Below are positions 42,574 through 50,559 of a DNA stretch of 64,000 bases, in pieces (position 1 is the first letter of the stretch; the number at the start of each line of letters is the position of its first letter). Source of the DNA: Nocardioides thalensis (GTDB lineage Bacteria; Actinomycetota; Actinomycetes; Propionibacteriales; Nocardioidaceae); NCBI RefSeq assembly GCF_013410655.1, contig NZ_JACCFP010000001.1, positions 2,937,501 to 3,001,500 of the forward strand, given 5' to 3'. Made by a program: the position numbers and the translations under genes. Under the pieces are notes generated by a model, which saw only the letters and a list, made by a program, of their open reading frames with translations, did no database searches and was not told the origin of the DNA.

Positions 42574-42586
42574 GAGCAACGATAGC
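42556..42586. promoter_or_regulatory. Inverted repeat across overlapping divergent starts
   Basis: Arms gctatc and gatagc, with a 19-base centre that holds the shared CATG of the two divergent start codons. The left arm overlaps TATCCT (8 bases before the MocR ATG), and the right arm overlaps TATCGT on the other strand. It is a candidate MocR operator covering both promoters. Confidence 0.5.
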
Positions 42587-43978
42587 AGCACTCGGATCGT
42601 CGACGGGCTCCGCGACTGGATCCGGACGGCGCCCCCGGGCGCCCAGCTGCCGTCGACCCGTCGGCTCGTCGCCGACTACGGCGCCAGCCCGGTGACCGTG
42701 CAGAAGGCGCTCCGCAGCCTGACGGCGGCCGGACTGGTGGAGAGCCGCCCCGGGGTCGGCACGTTCGTGCGCGCGGCGCGCGTCACGCGCTCCCCCGACT
42801 ACGGGTGGCAGAGCGGGGCACTGGGCGCTCCCCGCGCCACGCTGCCCCGGACCGCCGGGCCGATGCGGACCGCTCCGGACGACGCCATCGCGCTGCACTC
42901 CGGTTATCCCGAGCCCGGACTGCTGCCGGAGCGCCTGGTCCGCGCCGCGCTGGTACGGGCCGCACGCGGCGCTTCCGCAACCGGCCGGCCGCCGGCGGCG
43001 GGACTGCCGGAGCTGCGCGCGTGGTTCGCCGCCGAGGTCGCCGCGGCGACGCCCGCCGCCCGGTCGACGCCGAGCGCCACCGACGTCGTCATCGTGCCGG
43101 GCAGCCAGGCCGGCCTCACCTCGGTCTTCCGATCGCTGGTCGCACCGGGGCAGCCCCTCCTGGTGGAGTCGCCCACCTACTGGGGCGCGCTCCTTGCCGC
43201 GCACCAGTCCGGCGTCCGGCTCGTGCCCGTCGCGGGTGACGACGGCGGGCCGGACCCCGTCCAGCTCGACCGCGCGTTCCGCGAGACCGGGGCCCGCGCC
43301 CTCTACGCACAGCCGAGCTTCGCCAACCCCACCGGCGTCCAGTGGTCCCCCGGCCGGGCGCAGGCCGTGCTCGACGTCGTACGGGAGCATGACGCGTTCC
43401 TCGTCGAGGACGACTGGGCGCACGACCTCGGCATCGACACCTCGTCGGCGCCGTTGGCCGCATCCGACGAGGCCGGCCACGTCGTCTACCTCCGCTCGCT
43501 GACCAAGAGCATGTCGCCCACCATCCGGGTGGGAGCCGTCGTGGCACGTGGCCCCGCGCTGGAGCGGATCGCCGCCGACCGGGCGGCGGAGTCGCTCTAC
43601 GTGAGCGGCCTGCTCCAGCACGCGGCCCTCGAGGTCGTCACCGACCCCGGCTGGCGCACCCACCTGCGCCGCCTGCGCGGCCAGCTCCGCGAGCGGCGCG
43701 ACCTCCTCGTCGACAGCCTCCGGCAGCACGTCCCCGACCTCCGGGTCGACCGCAGCCCGGCCGGCGGCCTGCACCTGTGGGCCCGGCTCCCCGACGGCAC
43801 CGACGTCGTCCGCCTGGTCCGGGCCTGCGAGGAGCGGGGCGTCTGGGTCGCGTCCGGGGACGAATGGTTCCCGACCGAGCCGACGGGTCCCTACCTGCGG
43901 CTGAACTTCACGGGGCCGGATCCCGCCCGCTATCCCGAGGCGGCGCGGGCGATCGGGGACGCGCTCGCGTCAGCCTGA
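42572..43978 (+). CDS. MocR-type regulator (GntR domain fused to aminotransferase)
   Basis: A 468-residue MocR/PdxR-type regulator. A short GntR helix-turn-helix is at residues 8-72 (STRRLVADYGASPVTVQKALRSL in part). A fold-type I aminotransferase domain follows, with a PLP lysine at Lys312 (SLTKSMSPTIRVG). YAQPSFANPTGVQWS and LVEDDWAHDL are typical of the domain. It probably senses an amino acid or vitamin B6 compound and controls the divergent EamA exporter. Start codons of the two genes overlap, so both may be leaderless. Confidence 0.92.
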   Translation: MSNDSSTRIVDGLRDWIRTAPPGAQLPSTRRLVADYGASPVTVQKALRSLTAAGLVESRPGVGTFVRAARVTRSPDYGWQSGALGAPRATLPRTAGPMRTAPDDAIALHSGYPEPGLLPERLVRAALVRAARGASATGRPPAAGLPELRAWFAAEVAAATPAARSTPSATDVVIVPGSQAGLTSVFRSLVAPGQPLLVESPTYWGALLAAHQSGVRLVPVAGDDGGPDPVQLDRAFRETGARALYAQPSFANPTGVQWSPGRAQAVLDVVREHDAFLVEDDWAHDLGIDTSSAPLAASDEAGHVVYLRSLTKSMSPTIRVGAVVARGPALERIAADRAAESLYVSGLLQHAALEVVTDPGWRTHLRRLRGQLRERRDLLVDSLRQHVPDLRVDRSPAGGLHLWARLPDGTDVVRLVRACEERGVWVASGDEWFPTEPTGPYLRLNFTGPDPARYPEAARAIGDALASA

Positions 43979-43992
43979 CCGGGAGCGACAGG

Positions 43993-45369
43993 TCATCGGT
44001 ACCCACCCCATCCGTCGCGCCTCGACGCGACGCGGGTGCCGACGTAGTGGACAGCGCCGGCGACCACGAACGCAGGCAACGACGCCGTGAGGTAGCGGAA
44101 CCATCCCGAGGGCTCGTAGGTCACCGGGTTGAGCAGAGCGGCGTACGTCGCCGCGCCGAGCGCGACCGCGAGCACCGCGATCGGGTTCCAGCCTCGCCAG
44201 AACCCGTACCGCGACTCGGTGTACGGCAGGTGCAGGTCGCGGAGGTCGAGCCGCTGGCGCCGGAGGACGAAGAAGTCGACCAGCTGCACCGCGCACAGTG
44301 GTGCGAGCACGACCGCGCCCCAGGAGACGAAGCGCGCGTAGTTGCCGTAGACGGCGGCCGGGAAGAACACGAGGACGGCCGCCGGGGCGAGAATCGCGGC
44401 CGCGAGCAGAGCCCAGGGCACGCGGCGCACCCGGTCGCCCGCACCGCCCTTGATCGCCACGAGTGCCGCGTAGGACTGGGCGACCACGCTCGTCACGTTC
44501 GCCATCCCGACGAACGCGAGTGCGAGGACCCCGAGCAGCGCACCCCCGAGCGGCACCATCCACACGGTCGGGTCCTCCGAGCCCAGCGCCAGGGCCGCGA
44601 AGACGCCGACGATCGCGGCGACGACGGACGCCAGGAACAGCCCGATCGCGTTGGGCCAGAATGCCGACCGGCTGCTGCGCGTCATCCGCGCGAGGTTCCC
44701 GACGTTGGGCCACCACGCGAACCCGCCGGCGATGTTGAGCTCGACCGCGAGGATGAAGTCCAGGTGGTCGTCGCCCCACGGGTCCAACGCCGGCGTCGCG
44801 GCGAGCTCGGACCAGCTCACCTTGGTGAACACCAGGGCGAGCATGACGAGCGTGACGACGATCAGCCCGGGCGCGACGTACCGGTTCACGGCCTCGATCG
44901 ACCGCGGGCCGCGAGCGACGATCACCCAGCTCCCGAGCAGGGCTGCCAGAGCCAGCAGGCTCGCCGCGACCGAGGACGACGACAGGTCGGTGTCGAGCAC
45001 CTGGTTGCACACGTTGACGAGGGCGTGCCCACACATGATCGCCAGCACGGCCGACCATGCCGCGGCGAGGACGGCGGACATGACGACCATCAGGACCCGC
45101 GCACCGCGCTCGCCGAACGCGCTGCGCATGCTGACGAACTGCTCGACGCCGTACCGTGCGGACGGCAGGCACGGCGCGAGCGCGACGAGCAGCACACTGA
45201 TCCCGTAGCCGATGACGATGCTGGCGATCGCCGCCTTCGCGCCCACGTAGTAGGCGACTGCCCCGCCCTGCAGGAAGGCCCAGGTCGCGATGGCCAGGCC
45301 GACGTTGACCGCCGAGTAGTCGCCGAACCCCCAGATCCGCTCGCGGCGGAGCAACGGGAGCTCGTTCAT
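43993..45369 (-). CDS. NCS1-family permease (cytosine/purine-type)
   Basis: A 458-residue nucleobase-cation-symport-1 transporter with about twelve helices. It starts with MNELPLLRRERIWGFGDYSAVN and has LATWAFLQGGAVAYYVG-type sequence near residues 30-50, typical of NCS1 permeases. Likely substrates are cytosine, hydantoins, allantoin or related cyclic compounds. The ATG at 45369 follows GGAGGA; an in-frame GTG at 45438 would overlap the small gene upstream. It shares orientation with that small membrane protein and may form an operon with it. Confidence 0.88.
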   Translation of the reverse strand: MNELPLLRRERIWGFGDYSAVNVGLAIATWAFLQGGAVAYYVGAKAAIASIVIGYGISVLLVALAPCLPSARYGVEQFVSMRSAFGERGARVLMVVMSAVLAAAWSAVLAIMCGHALVNVCNQVLDTDLSSSSVAASLLALAALLGSWVIVARGPRSIEAVNRYVAPGLIVVTLVMLALVFTKVSWSELAATPALDPWGDDHLDFILAVELNIAGGFAWWPNVGNLARMTRSSRSAFWPNAIGLFLASVVAAIVGVFAALALGSEDPTVWMVPLGGALLGVLALAFVGMANVTSVVAQSYAALVAIKGGAGDRVRRVPWALLAAAILAPAAVLVFFPAAVYGNYARFVSWGAVVLAPLCAVQLVDFFVLRRQRLDLRDLHLPYTESRYGFWRGWNPIAVLAVALGAATYAALLNPVTYEPSGWFRYLTASLPAFVVAGAVHYVGTRVASRRDGWGGYR

Positions 45370-45410
45370 TGTGGCGTCCTCCGACGCCGGGCGCACCTCC
45401 GCACCCGCGC

Positions 45411-45569
45411 TCACAGGGCCCACCACAGCAGCGCGCACGCGGCCAGGGCGAGACCCACCACCGCAGCAACCAGGTCCACCAGCGGAAGGGGCGGAAGGAC
45501 GCCGTCGTCCCCGCCGTTCTCGATGAGCTCGATCCGGCGTTCGAGCTCAGCACGCGTCTCGGGGTCCAT
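45411..45569 (-). CDS. Small 52-residue single-pass membrane protein
   Basis: A 52-residue open frame starting MDPETRAELERRIELIENGG, with a charged N-terminus followed by one hydrophobic helix (VDLVAAVVGLALAACALLWW) and ending in AL. It is 41 bp upstream of the NCS1 permease on the same strand. The layout resembles small auxiliary membrane subunits encoded with NCS1 and other symporters. Its ATG is near a TetR-type palindrome at 45585. No ribosome site is strong, but frame and composition look real. Confidence 0.6.
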   Translation of the reverse strand: MDPETRAELERRIELIENGGDDGVLPPLPLVDLVAAVVGLALAACALLWWAL

Positions 45570-45584
45570 GGCGCTCCAATCTTG

Positions 45585-45598
45585 ACTGAACGTTCAGT
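45585..45598. promoter_or_regulatory. 14-bp palindrome, probable TetR-type operator
   Basis: The sequence actgaacgttcagt is a perfect palindrome between the small membrane protein/NCS1 genes (minus) and the amine oxidase gene (plus). Its TGAACGTTCA core is a common TetR-type site. A TetR gene is downstream of the oxidase. Confidence 0.55.
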
Positions 45599-45661
45599 TA
45601 GGAGGAATATGGGTGACCCGGCTCACACCTGTCAAGAGCATCCGAGAGAGCGAGGACCTGC

Positions 45662-47065
45662 GTGCCCATCCCCTCTGCCACGGTCGACGTCGCAGTGATC
45701 GGAGCCGGCTACGCCGGCCTGTCCACCGCCCTATCCCTGAGCGACTCCGGCCTGGACGTGCTCGTCCTCGAAGCGTCCGGCCGCGTCGGCGGACGGGCGT
45801 GGTCGTGGCACGAGGACGGGCCCGTCGTCGACCGTGGCGGCCAGTGGGTCGGCCCCACGCAGTCGGCACTCCTCGGCTGGGCCGACCGGTTCGGCTGCGC
45901 CACGTTCCCGACCTACGACGAGGGCGCGCACCTGGAGTGCTGGCCCGGCGCCGCACCGGTCCAGTACCGCTCCGGGACGCCCGCGCCCGGGCGGGGAGCC
46001 GGGGAGTACGCCGGCGCGCTGGCGGACCTCGATCGGATGGCCGCTCGGATCCCGGTGGACGAACCGACCCGGTGCGACAGCCTGGCGGAGTGGGACTCCC
46101 TGACCGTCGCCGAATGGATGCGCCGCAACCTGCCGTCGCCTGCGGCGCGCGCCCGGATGCGCGTCGCCGTGCAGGGTGTGTGGGCGTGCGAGCCGCGCGA
46201 CCTCTCGCTCTTCCATCTCCTGTTCTACGTCGCTGCCGCGGGCGGGTTCGAGCAGCTGATGGGGACGCGCGGCTGTGCCCAGGACCGCCGGTTCCTCTAC
46301 GGGGCCGACGCCCCTGCGCGCGCCGCAGCGGCCGAGCTCGGCAGTAGGGTCCGCCTGCGCTCGCCCGTCCGCACGGTGCGGTGGCACGCCCGGGGGGTCG
46401 AGCTGGACACCCCTGCCGGCACCGTCGCTGCCCGGCGCCTGGTGACGACAGGGACGCCACCGGCGCAGGCGCGCATCGGGTTCGAGCCGCCGCTGCCGAT
46501 GCCGCGCAGACGCTGGCTCGGTCGCAGCCCGATGGGCGACGTGGCGAAGGTGCACCTGACGTTTGCGGAGCCGTTCTGGCGGGCGCGCGGCTTGTCGGGG
46601 CAGCTCGTCGACTACGGCGATGGCCCGGTGGCCTACACGTTCGACAACTCCCCCGCCGACGCGTCTCGCGGAGTGTTGGTCGGCTTCGTCTACGCGGACC
46701 ACTACCGCCGGTGGCGCACGCTCGACGCGAGCCGCCGCCACCACGAGGTCCTCGCCTCGCTCGCGCCCCTCGGGCTCGCGGAGCGGGAGCTGCTCGCCTA
46801 CGACGAGGCGCTGTGGCCCGACCTGCCGTGGGCGGAGGGCGCGTACGGCGCGGTGCCGTCCCCGGGCACGTGGACCGCGTACGGGGAGGACGGCTGGCGG
46901 CGCCCCGTCGGCCCGATCCACTGGGCCGGCACCGAGACGGCCGGCCCGTGGCACGGCTACATCGACGGTGCGATCCGGTCCGGGGAGCGCGCCGCTCGCG
47001 AGGTGGTCGCCGCATTGGGATCGCGGCGCGCGTCGAACGACGGGCTCCCGTCGACCGTCGTCTAG
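45662..47065 (+). CDS. Flavin-dependent amine oxidase
   Basis: A 467-residue FAD amine oxidase related to monoamine and putrescine oxidases. The FAD motif is VIGAGYAGLSTALSL (residue 12), followed by VLEASGRVGGRAW and DRGGQWVGPTQ. The C-terminal FAD segment is HWAGTETAGPWHGYIDGAIRSGERAA. It would oxidise an amine to an aldehyde with release of ammonia and hydrogen peroxide. The GTG at 45662 has GAGGACC upstream. A TetR-type palindrome precedes it and the convergent TetR gene overlaps by 4 bp. Substrate could be a diamine feeding GABA catabolism, which is inference. Confidence 0.9.
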   Translation: MPIPSATVDVAVIGAGYAGLSTALSLSDSGLDVLVLEASGRVGGRAWSWHEDGPVVDRGGQWVGPTQSALLGWADRFGCATFPTYDEGAHLECWPGAAPVQYRSGTPAPGRGAGEYAGALADLDRMAARIPVDEPTRCDSLAEWDSLTVAEWMRRNLPSPAARARMRVAVQGVWACEPRDLSLFHLLFYVAAAGGFEQLMGTRGCAQDRRFLYGADAPARAAAAELGSRVRLRSPVRTVRWHARGVELDTPAGTVAARRLVTTGTPPAQARIGFEPPLPMPRRRWLGRSPMGDVAKVHLTFAEPFWRARGLSGQLVDYGDGPVAYTFDNSPADASRGVLVGFVYADHYRRWRTLDASRRHHEVLASLAPLGLAERELLAYDEALWPDLPWAEGAYGAVPSPGTWTAYGEDGWRRPVGPIHWAGTETAGPWHGYIDGAIRSGERAAREVVAALGSRRASNDGLPSTVV

Positions 47066-47670
47066 CCCAGACCGAGCAGCGCCCGGTCGCACCCCAGCTC
47101 GAGCGCGGCGGTCTCGAGCCAGAGGTCGGGGACCGCGGCGACCGGGACCTCTGGGTCGTCGAGGGTGGCGGCGACCGACAGCCCGTCCAGCAGCGCGGAC
47201 AGCCGGATCGTGGTCGCGCGCGGTGACGCGCACGCGAACACTCCCTCGCGGACCCCTTGCTCGATCACCACCTGGAGTGCCGATCGCCAGCGGGAGTCGA
47301 GGTCCGCGCAGAGCTGTGCCGTCTCCGGGTCGCGGAGAGCGCGCACCCAGAACTCCATCCACAACGTCCACGCCGCCACGACGGCGTCGGGCTCGCCCTG
47401 CCGGAGCACGAGGAGCCGGAGACGGTCCGGCGCGGGGAGGTCGGCGGCGGCCTCGTCCTCGAAGGAGCGGTAGTAGTCCTCCTCGGACTCCCTCATCGCC
47501 GCGGCGACCACGCCCTCGAGCGTGCCGAAGTGATAGAGCAGGAGGCCCGCGCTGACGCCGGCCCTCCGCGCCACCTCCTGGGTGCGCACGCCGGCGAGCC
47601 CCTTGTCGCGGATGACCTCGAGCGTCGCCTCGAGGATGCGCCGACGCCGTGAGTCCCCGGTCTCCGCCAT
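47062..47670 (-). CDS. TetR-family transcriptional regulator
   Basis: A 202-residue TetR-type repressor. The helix-turn-helix spans about residues 8-55 (RRRRILEATLEVIRDKGLAG, TQEVARRAGVSAGLLLYHF). The C-terminal ligand domain follows (VVAAWTLWMEFWVRALRDPETA). The architecture is like BetI/PfmR-type regulators. The ATG at 47670 is preferred. It overlaps the end of the amine oxidase gene and may recognise the palindrome at 45585 as a repressor of that gene and of the NCS1 genes. Confidence 0.9.
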   Translation of the reverse strand: MAETGDSRRRRILEATLEVIRDKGLAGVRTQEVARRAGVSAGLLLYHFGTLEGVVAAAMRESEEDYYRSFEDEAAADLPAPDRLRLLVLRQGEPDAVVAAWTLWMEFWVRALRDPETAQLCADLDSRWRSALQVVIEQGVREGVFACASPRATTIRLSALLDGLSVAATLDDPEVPVAAVPDLWLETAALELGCDRALLGLG

Positions 47671-47795
47671 CCACCCGTCCCGTCTCGATGCCGTACGTCC
47701 GGAGAAGGCTAGTGCCCGCTGCGAAGCCGTGCCGGTGGCCCGCACCTCCCGGCGCGCCGGGCCCGGAGACGCTCGACCGTGTCCCTCGCGTGTGG

Positions 47796-47818
47796 TTGAC
47801 TAACTGACTGATGCGTCA
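47796..47818 (+). promoter_or_regulatory. Candidate TetR operator upstream of its own gene
   Basis: A 23-base site TTGA-n-TAACTGAC-n-GA-n4-TCA, with inner TGAC...GTCA symmetry, lying 17-39 bp before the TetR ATG at 47835. It matches the site at 48555-48577 in front of the ABC operon at 17 of 23 positions. Confidence 0.6.
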
Positions 47819-47834
47819 GAAATGAGGAGGCAGC

Positions 47835-48425
47835 ATGCCGCGGGTCAGCGTTGAGGCCGAACGCAAGGAGCAGATCCTTTCGGCCGCGTGCGAGGTGATC
47901 GCGGAGATCGGCTTCAAGTCGCTCCGGATCGCCGACGTGGCGAAACGGGCACGGACCAGCACCGGCACGGTCCACTACTACTTCGACACCAAGCGCGACC
48001 TGATGCACGCCGCCTTCGAGTGGAACTTCTCGCGGTCGGTCGACCGGCGGCGCGAGCTCCTCGACGCGGCCGAGCCGCCCTCGGTGCGGCTCCGCAGGTT
48101 CATCGACTCCTACCTACCCTCCGACGACGAGACGATCACCGCGTGGAACGTGTGGGCCGAGCTCTGGATCGAAGCCCTTCACGACCCTGACCTGCAGGAA
48201 CTCAACGAGCAGGTATACGGCGAGTGGCGGCGGATGGTCGCCGCGATCGTCCGCGACGGCCAGGACGCCGGCGAGTTCCGCGAGGGCGACGCGGTGGTGT
48301 TCGCGAACGCGCTGATCGGCATGGTCGACGGGCTCAGCCTCCAGGTGCTGATGGGCTCCCGCGCCATGACCGTCGAGCGGATGCGCGCGGTGTGCGACCA
48401 GGTGCTGACCCAGTTCCTCAGCTGA
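47835..48425 (+). CDS. TetR/BetI-family transcriptional regulator
   Basis: A 196-residue TetR-type repressor. The helix-turn-helix is ILSAACEVIAEIGFKSLRIADVAKRARTSTGTVHYYF (about 14-50). The C-terminal domain has WNVWAELWIEALHDPDLQEL, a BetI-like phrase. The ATG at 47835 has GAGGAGG upstream. The following strong terminator ends its transcript before the catabolic run. A 23-base site upstream of the TetR gene is repeated in front of the ABC operon, so it probably represses both. Confidence 0.93.
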   Translation: MPRVSVEAERKEQILSAACEVIAEIGFKSLRIADVAKRARTSTGTVHYYFDTKRDLMHAAFEWNFSRSVDRRRELLDAAEPPSVRLRRFIDSYLPSDDETITAWNVWAELWIEALHDPDLQELNEQVYGEWRRMVAAIVRDGQDAGEFREGDAVVFANALIGMVDGLSLQVLMGSRAMTVERMRAVCDQVLTQFLS

Positions 48426-48436
48426 CCCGCTCCCCT

Positions 48437-48474
48437 CAGCGGCGCCGACGGACCGTCGGCGCCGCTGTCGTTTT
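48437..48474 (+). terminator. Strong intrinsic terminator after the TetR gene
   Basis: A 13-bp perfect stem (cagcggcgccgac and complement, 5-base loop) followed by tcgtttt. It lies 12 bp after the TetR stop and separates that gene from the ABC operon. Confidence 0.8.
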
Positions 48475-48554
48475 CCGGCGCGCTCGCTCCGTTCTCGGGA
48501 CTTTTCGCCGCACCCCTTGACAGGTCCACGTGACGGCGGTCACGCTGACACCAC

Positions 48555-48577
48555 TTGAATAACTGACGGACCAATCA
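48555..48577 (+). promoter_or_regulatory. Candidate TetR operator upstream of the catabolic operon
   Basis: A 23-base site TTGAATAACTGACGGA...TCA, 25 bp before the substrate-binding protein ATG. It is 17/23 identical to the site in front of the TetR gene at 47835. A weaker ACTGACT-type sequence also occurs near 52563 in the gap before the acyl-CoA dehydrogenase gene. Confidence 0.6.
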
Positions 48578-48601
48578 ACTTTGGAAAGCACCGGTGGACT
48601 G

Positions 48602-49642
48602 ATGAGGCGAGTTCTGACGGCAGGCGTGACCCTGATGACCGTGTCGGCCCTGGCAGCGTGCGGCGCGGCCGGCAGCGGCGACGAGCAGCTGACGGTCGTC
48701 ATGTGGGGCGGCGCGGACCAGAAGACCCACGTCGAGGAGGCGGTGGAGCCCTGGGCCGAGGACGCCGGCGTGACCGTCAAGCAGGACTCCCCCAGCGACT
48801 ACGCCAAGTTCCGTGCCCAGGTCGAGTCCGGCAACGTGAGCTGGGACGTGGTCGAGGTCGAGCCGAACTTCGCGCACACCGCGTGCGAGAAGGGGTGGGC
48901 CGAGAAGCTCGACACCGAGGTGGTCGACACGAGCGAGCTCAAGGCCGAGGAGGTCACGGACTGCGCGATCCCGGTCCTCGAGTACGCGTTCACCATTGGC
49001 TACAACACCGAGACGTTCCCCGGCGACCACCCGACGACCTGGGCGGAGTTCTTCGACACCGAGAAGTTCCCCGGCAAGCGCGGCTTCTGGAAGTACGCCA
49101 CGGGCGCGATGTTCGAGGCCGCCCTGCTGGCGGACGGCGTCGCTCCGGAGGACCTGTACCCGCTGGACATCGACCGCGCGTTCGAGAAGCTCGACACCAT
49201 CAAGGACGACATCGTCTTCTACGAGACCGGTGAGCAGCAGCAGCAGCTCGTGGCCTCCGGGGAGGCACCCCTGGTGCAGGCCTGGAACGGCCGCATCTTC
49301 TCCGCCGCGCAGGAGGGTCAGCCGGTCGCCAACGAGTGGAACGAGCACCTGCTCTCCTACGACCAGCTGGTCATCCCCAAGGGTGCGCCGAACGCGGACC
49401 AGGCAATGGACTGGATGGCCTGGTACGTCGACCACCCCGAGGCGCAGGCCGGCTACGCGAACGAGACCGGCTACGGGCCGATCACCGAGGACGCCGTCGA
49501 GCACATCGACGAGGACGTGCTCAGTGAGCTCCCCACCTCGCCCGAGAACGCCGCCAAGCGCGCCGCGATCGTCGACTACGCCTGGTGGGCCGACAACTAC
49601 GACGAGGTGACCGAGCGGCTCAACGAGTGGGCCGCCCAGTGA
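48602..49642 (+). CDS. ABC transporter substrate-binding lipoprotein, PotD-like
   Basis: A 346-residue extracellular solute-binding lipoprotein with the lipobox LAAC (Cys20). It has the polyamine-type fold (LTVVMWGGADQKTHVEE, DVVEVEPNFAHTACEKG, PTTWAEFFDTEKFPGKRGFW). PotD-like proteins bind polyamines or other cations. The ATG at 48602 has GGTGGA upstream; a TTG at 48581 is in frame but less likely. It is the first gene of the co-directional run and its stop overlaps the permease start by GTGA. Confidence 0.9.
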   Translation: MRRVLTAGVTLMTVSALAACGAAGSGDEQLTVVMWGGADQKTHVEEAVEPWAEDAGVTVKQDSPSDYAKFRAQVESGNVSWDVVEVEPNFAHTACEKGWAEKLDTEVVDTSELKAEEVTDCAIPVLEYAFTIGYNTETFPGDHPTTWAEFFDTEKFPGKRGFWKYATGAMFEAALLADGVAPEDLYPLDIDRAFEKLDTIKDDIVFYETGEQQQQLVASGEAPLVQAWNGRIFSAAQEGQPVANEWNEHLLSYDQLVIPKGAPNADQAMDWMAWYVDHPEAQAGYANETGYGPITEDAVEHIDEDVLSELPTSPENAAKRAAIVDYAWWADNYDEVTERLNEWAAQ

Positions 49643-50559
49643 CCACCCTGACCCACGCCGCGGAGTCGCCTCCGGCCGACGGCACCGACCCGGCCACCCG
49701 GCCGGGTCGGGGGCACGGCGCGGAACGCCGGGGCCTCGACAGGTGGGGCCTGCTGGTCCTCCCGTTGGTGGTCTTCCTGCTGCTCGTGTTCATCACGCCG
49801 CTGGCGGTGATCCTGGCCCGCAGCGTCACCGACCCCCAGGTCGGCGTTGAGAACTACCTCGACTTCTTCAGCTCGTCGGTCTACTTCGACGTCCTGGTCA
49901 ACACGTTCGAGATCTCCGGGCTCGTCACGCTGCTGACGCTCCTGCTCGGGTTCCCGTACGCCTACCTCATGACCCTCGCCTCGCCGTTCTGGCGCGGCGT
50001 GCTCCTGGTCGCAGTGCTCGTGCCGTTCTGGACCAGCCTCCTCGTGCGCACGTTCGCGTGGAAGCTGCTCCTCGACAACACCGGGATCGTCAACACGTTC
50101 CTGCTCGACCAGGGTCTGGTCGACGAGCCGCTCGCCCTGATCCGCAACCAGACGGGCGTGCTCATCGGCATGGTGCAGGTGATGCTCCCCTATGCCGTGC
50201 TGCCGCTGTTCGCGACCATGCGCGGGATCGACCGCCGCCTCGTCGACGCGGCAGAGGGCCTCGGTGCCCGGCCGATCGTCGCGTTCTGGCGGATCTACGC
50301 GCCGCTGACCCTGCCAGGCGTCGTCGCGGCGACGCTGCTGGTCTTCATCTCGTCGATCGGGTTCTACGTGACACCGGCGCTGCTGGGCGGCCCGAAGAGC
50401 ATGATGATCGGCGAGCTGATCGTCCAGCAGCTGTCCGGCGTCCTCAACTGGGGCTTTGCCTCCGCGCTCGCCGTTGTGCTGCTGGTGGTCACCAGCCTGC
50501 TGCTGCTCGTCGTGTCCCGCTTCGTCCGCATCGGCCGGCTGATCGGAGGCCAGGAGTGA
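49639..50559 (+). CDS. ABC transporter permease, PotB-like
   Basis: A 306-residue inner-membrane permease with about six helices, one of two that form the channel. The EAA loop is the region DRRLVDAAEGLGARPIVAFW. Typical phrases are PYAYLMTLASPFWRGVLLVAVLVPFWTSLLVRTFAW (read in part). The GTG at 49639 overlaps the binding-protein stop by GTGA and the next permease begins at a second GTGA. It belongs to the same importer. Confidence 0.92.
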   Translation: MTTLTHAAESPPADGTDPATRPGRGHGAERRGLDRWGLLVLPLVVFLLLVFITPLAVILARSVTDPQVGVENYLDFFSSSVYFDVLVNTFEISGLVTLLTLLLGFPYAYLMTLASPFWRGVLLVAVLVPFWTSLLVRTFAWKLLLDNTGIVNTFLLDQGLVDEPLALIRNQTGVLIGMVQVMLPYAVLPLFATMRGIDRRLVDAAEGLGARPIVAFWRIYAPLTLPGVVAATLLVFISSIGFYVTPALLGGPKSMMIGELIVQQLSGVLNWGFASALAVVLLVVTSLLLLVVSRFVRIGRLIGGQE

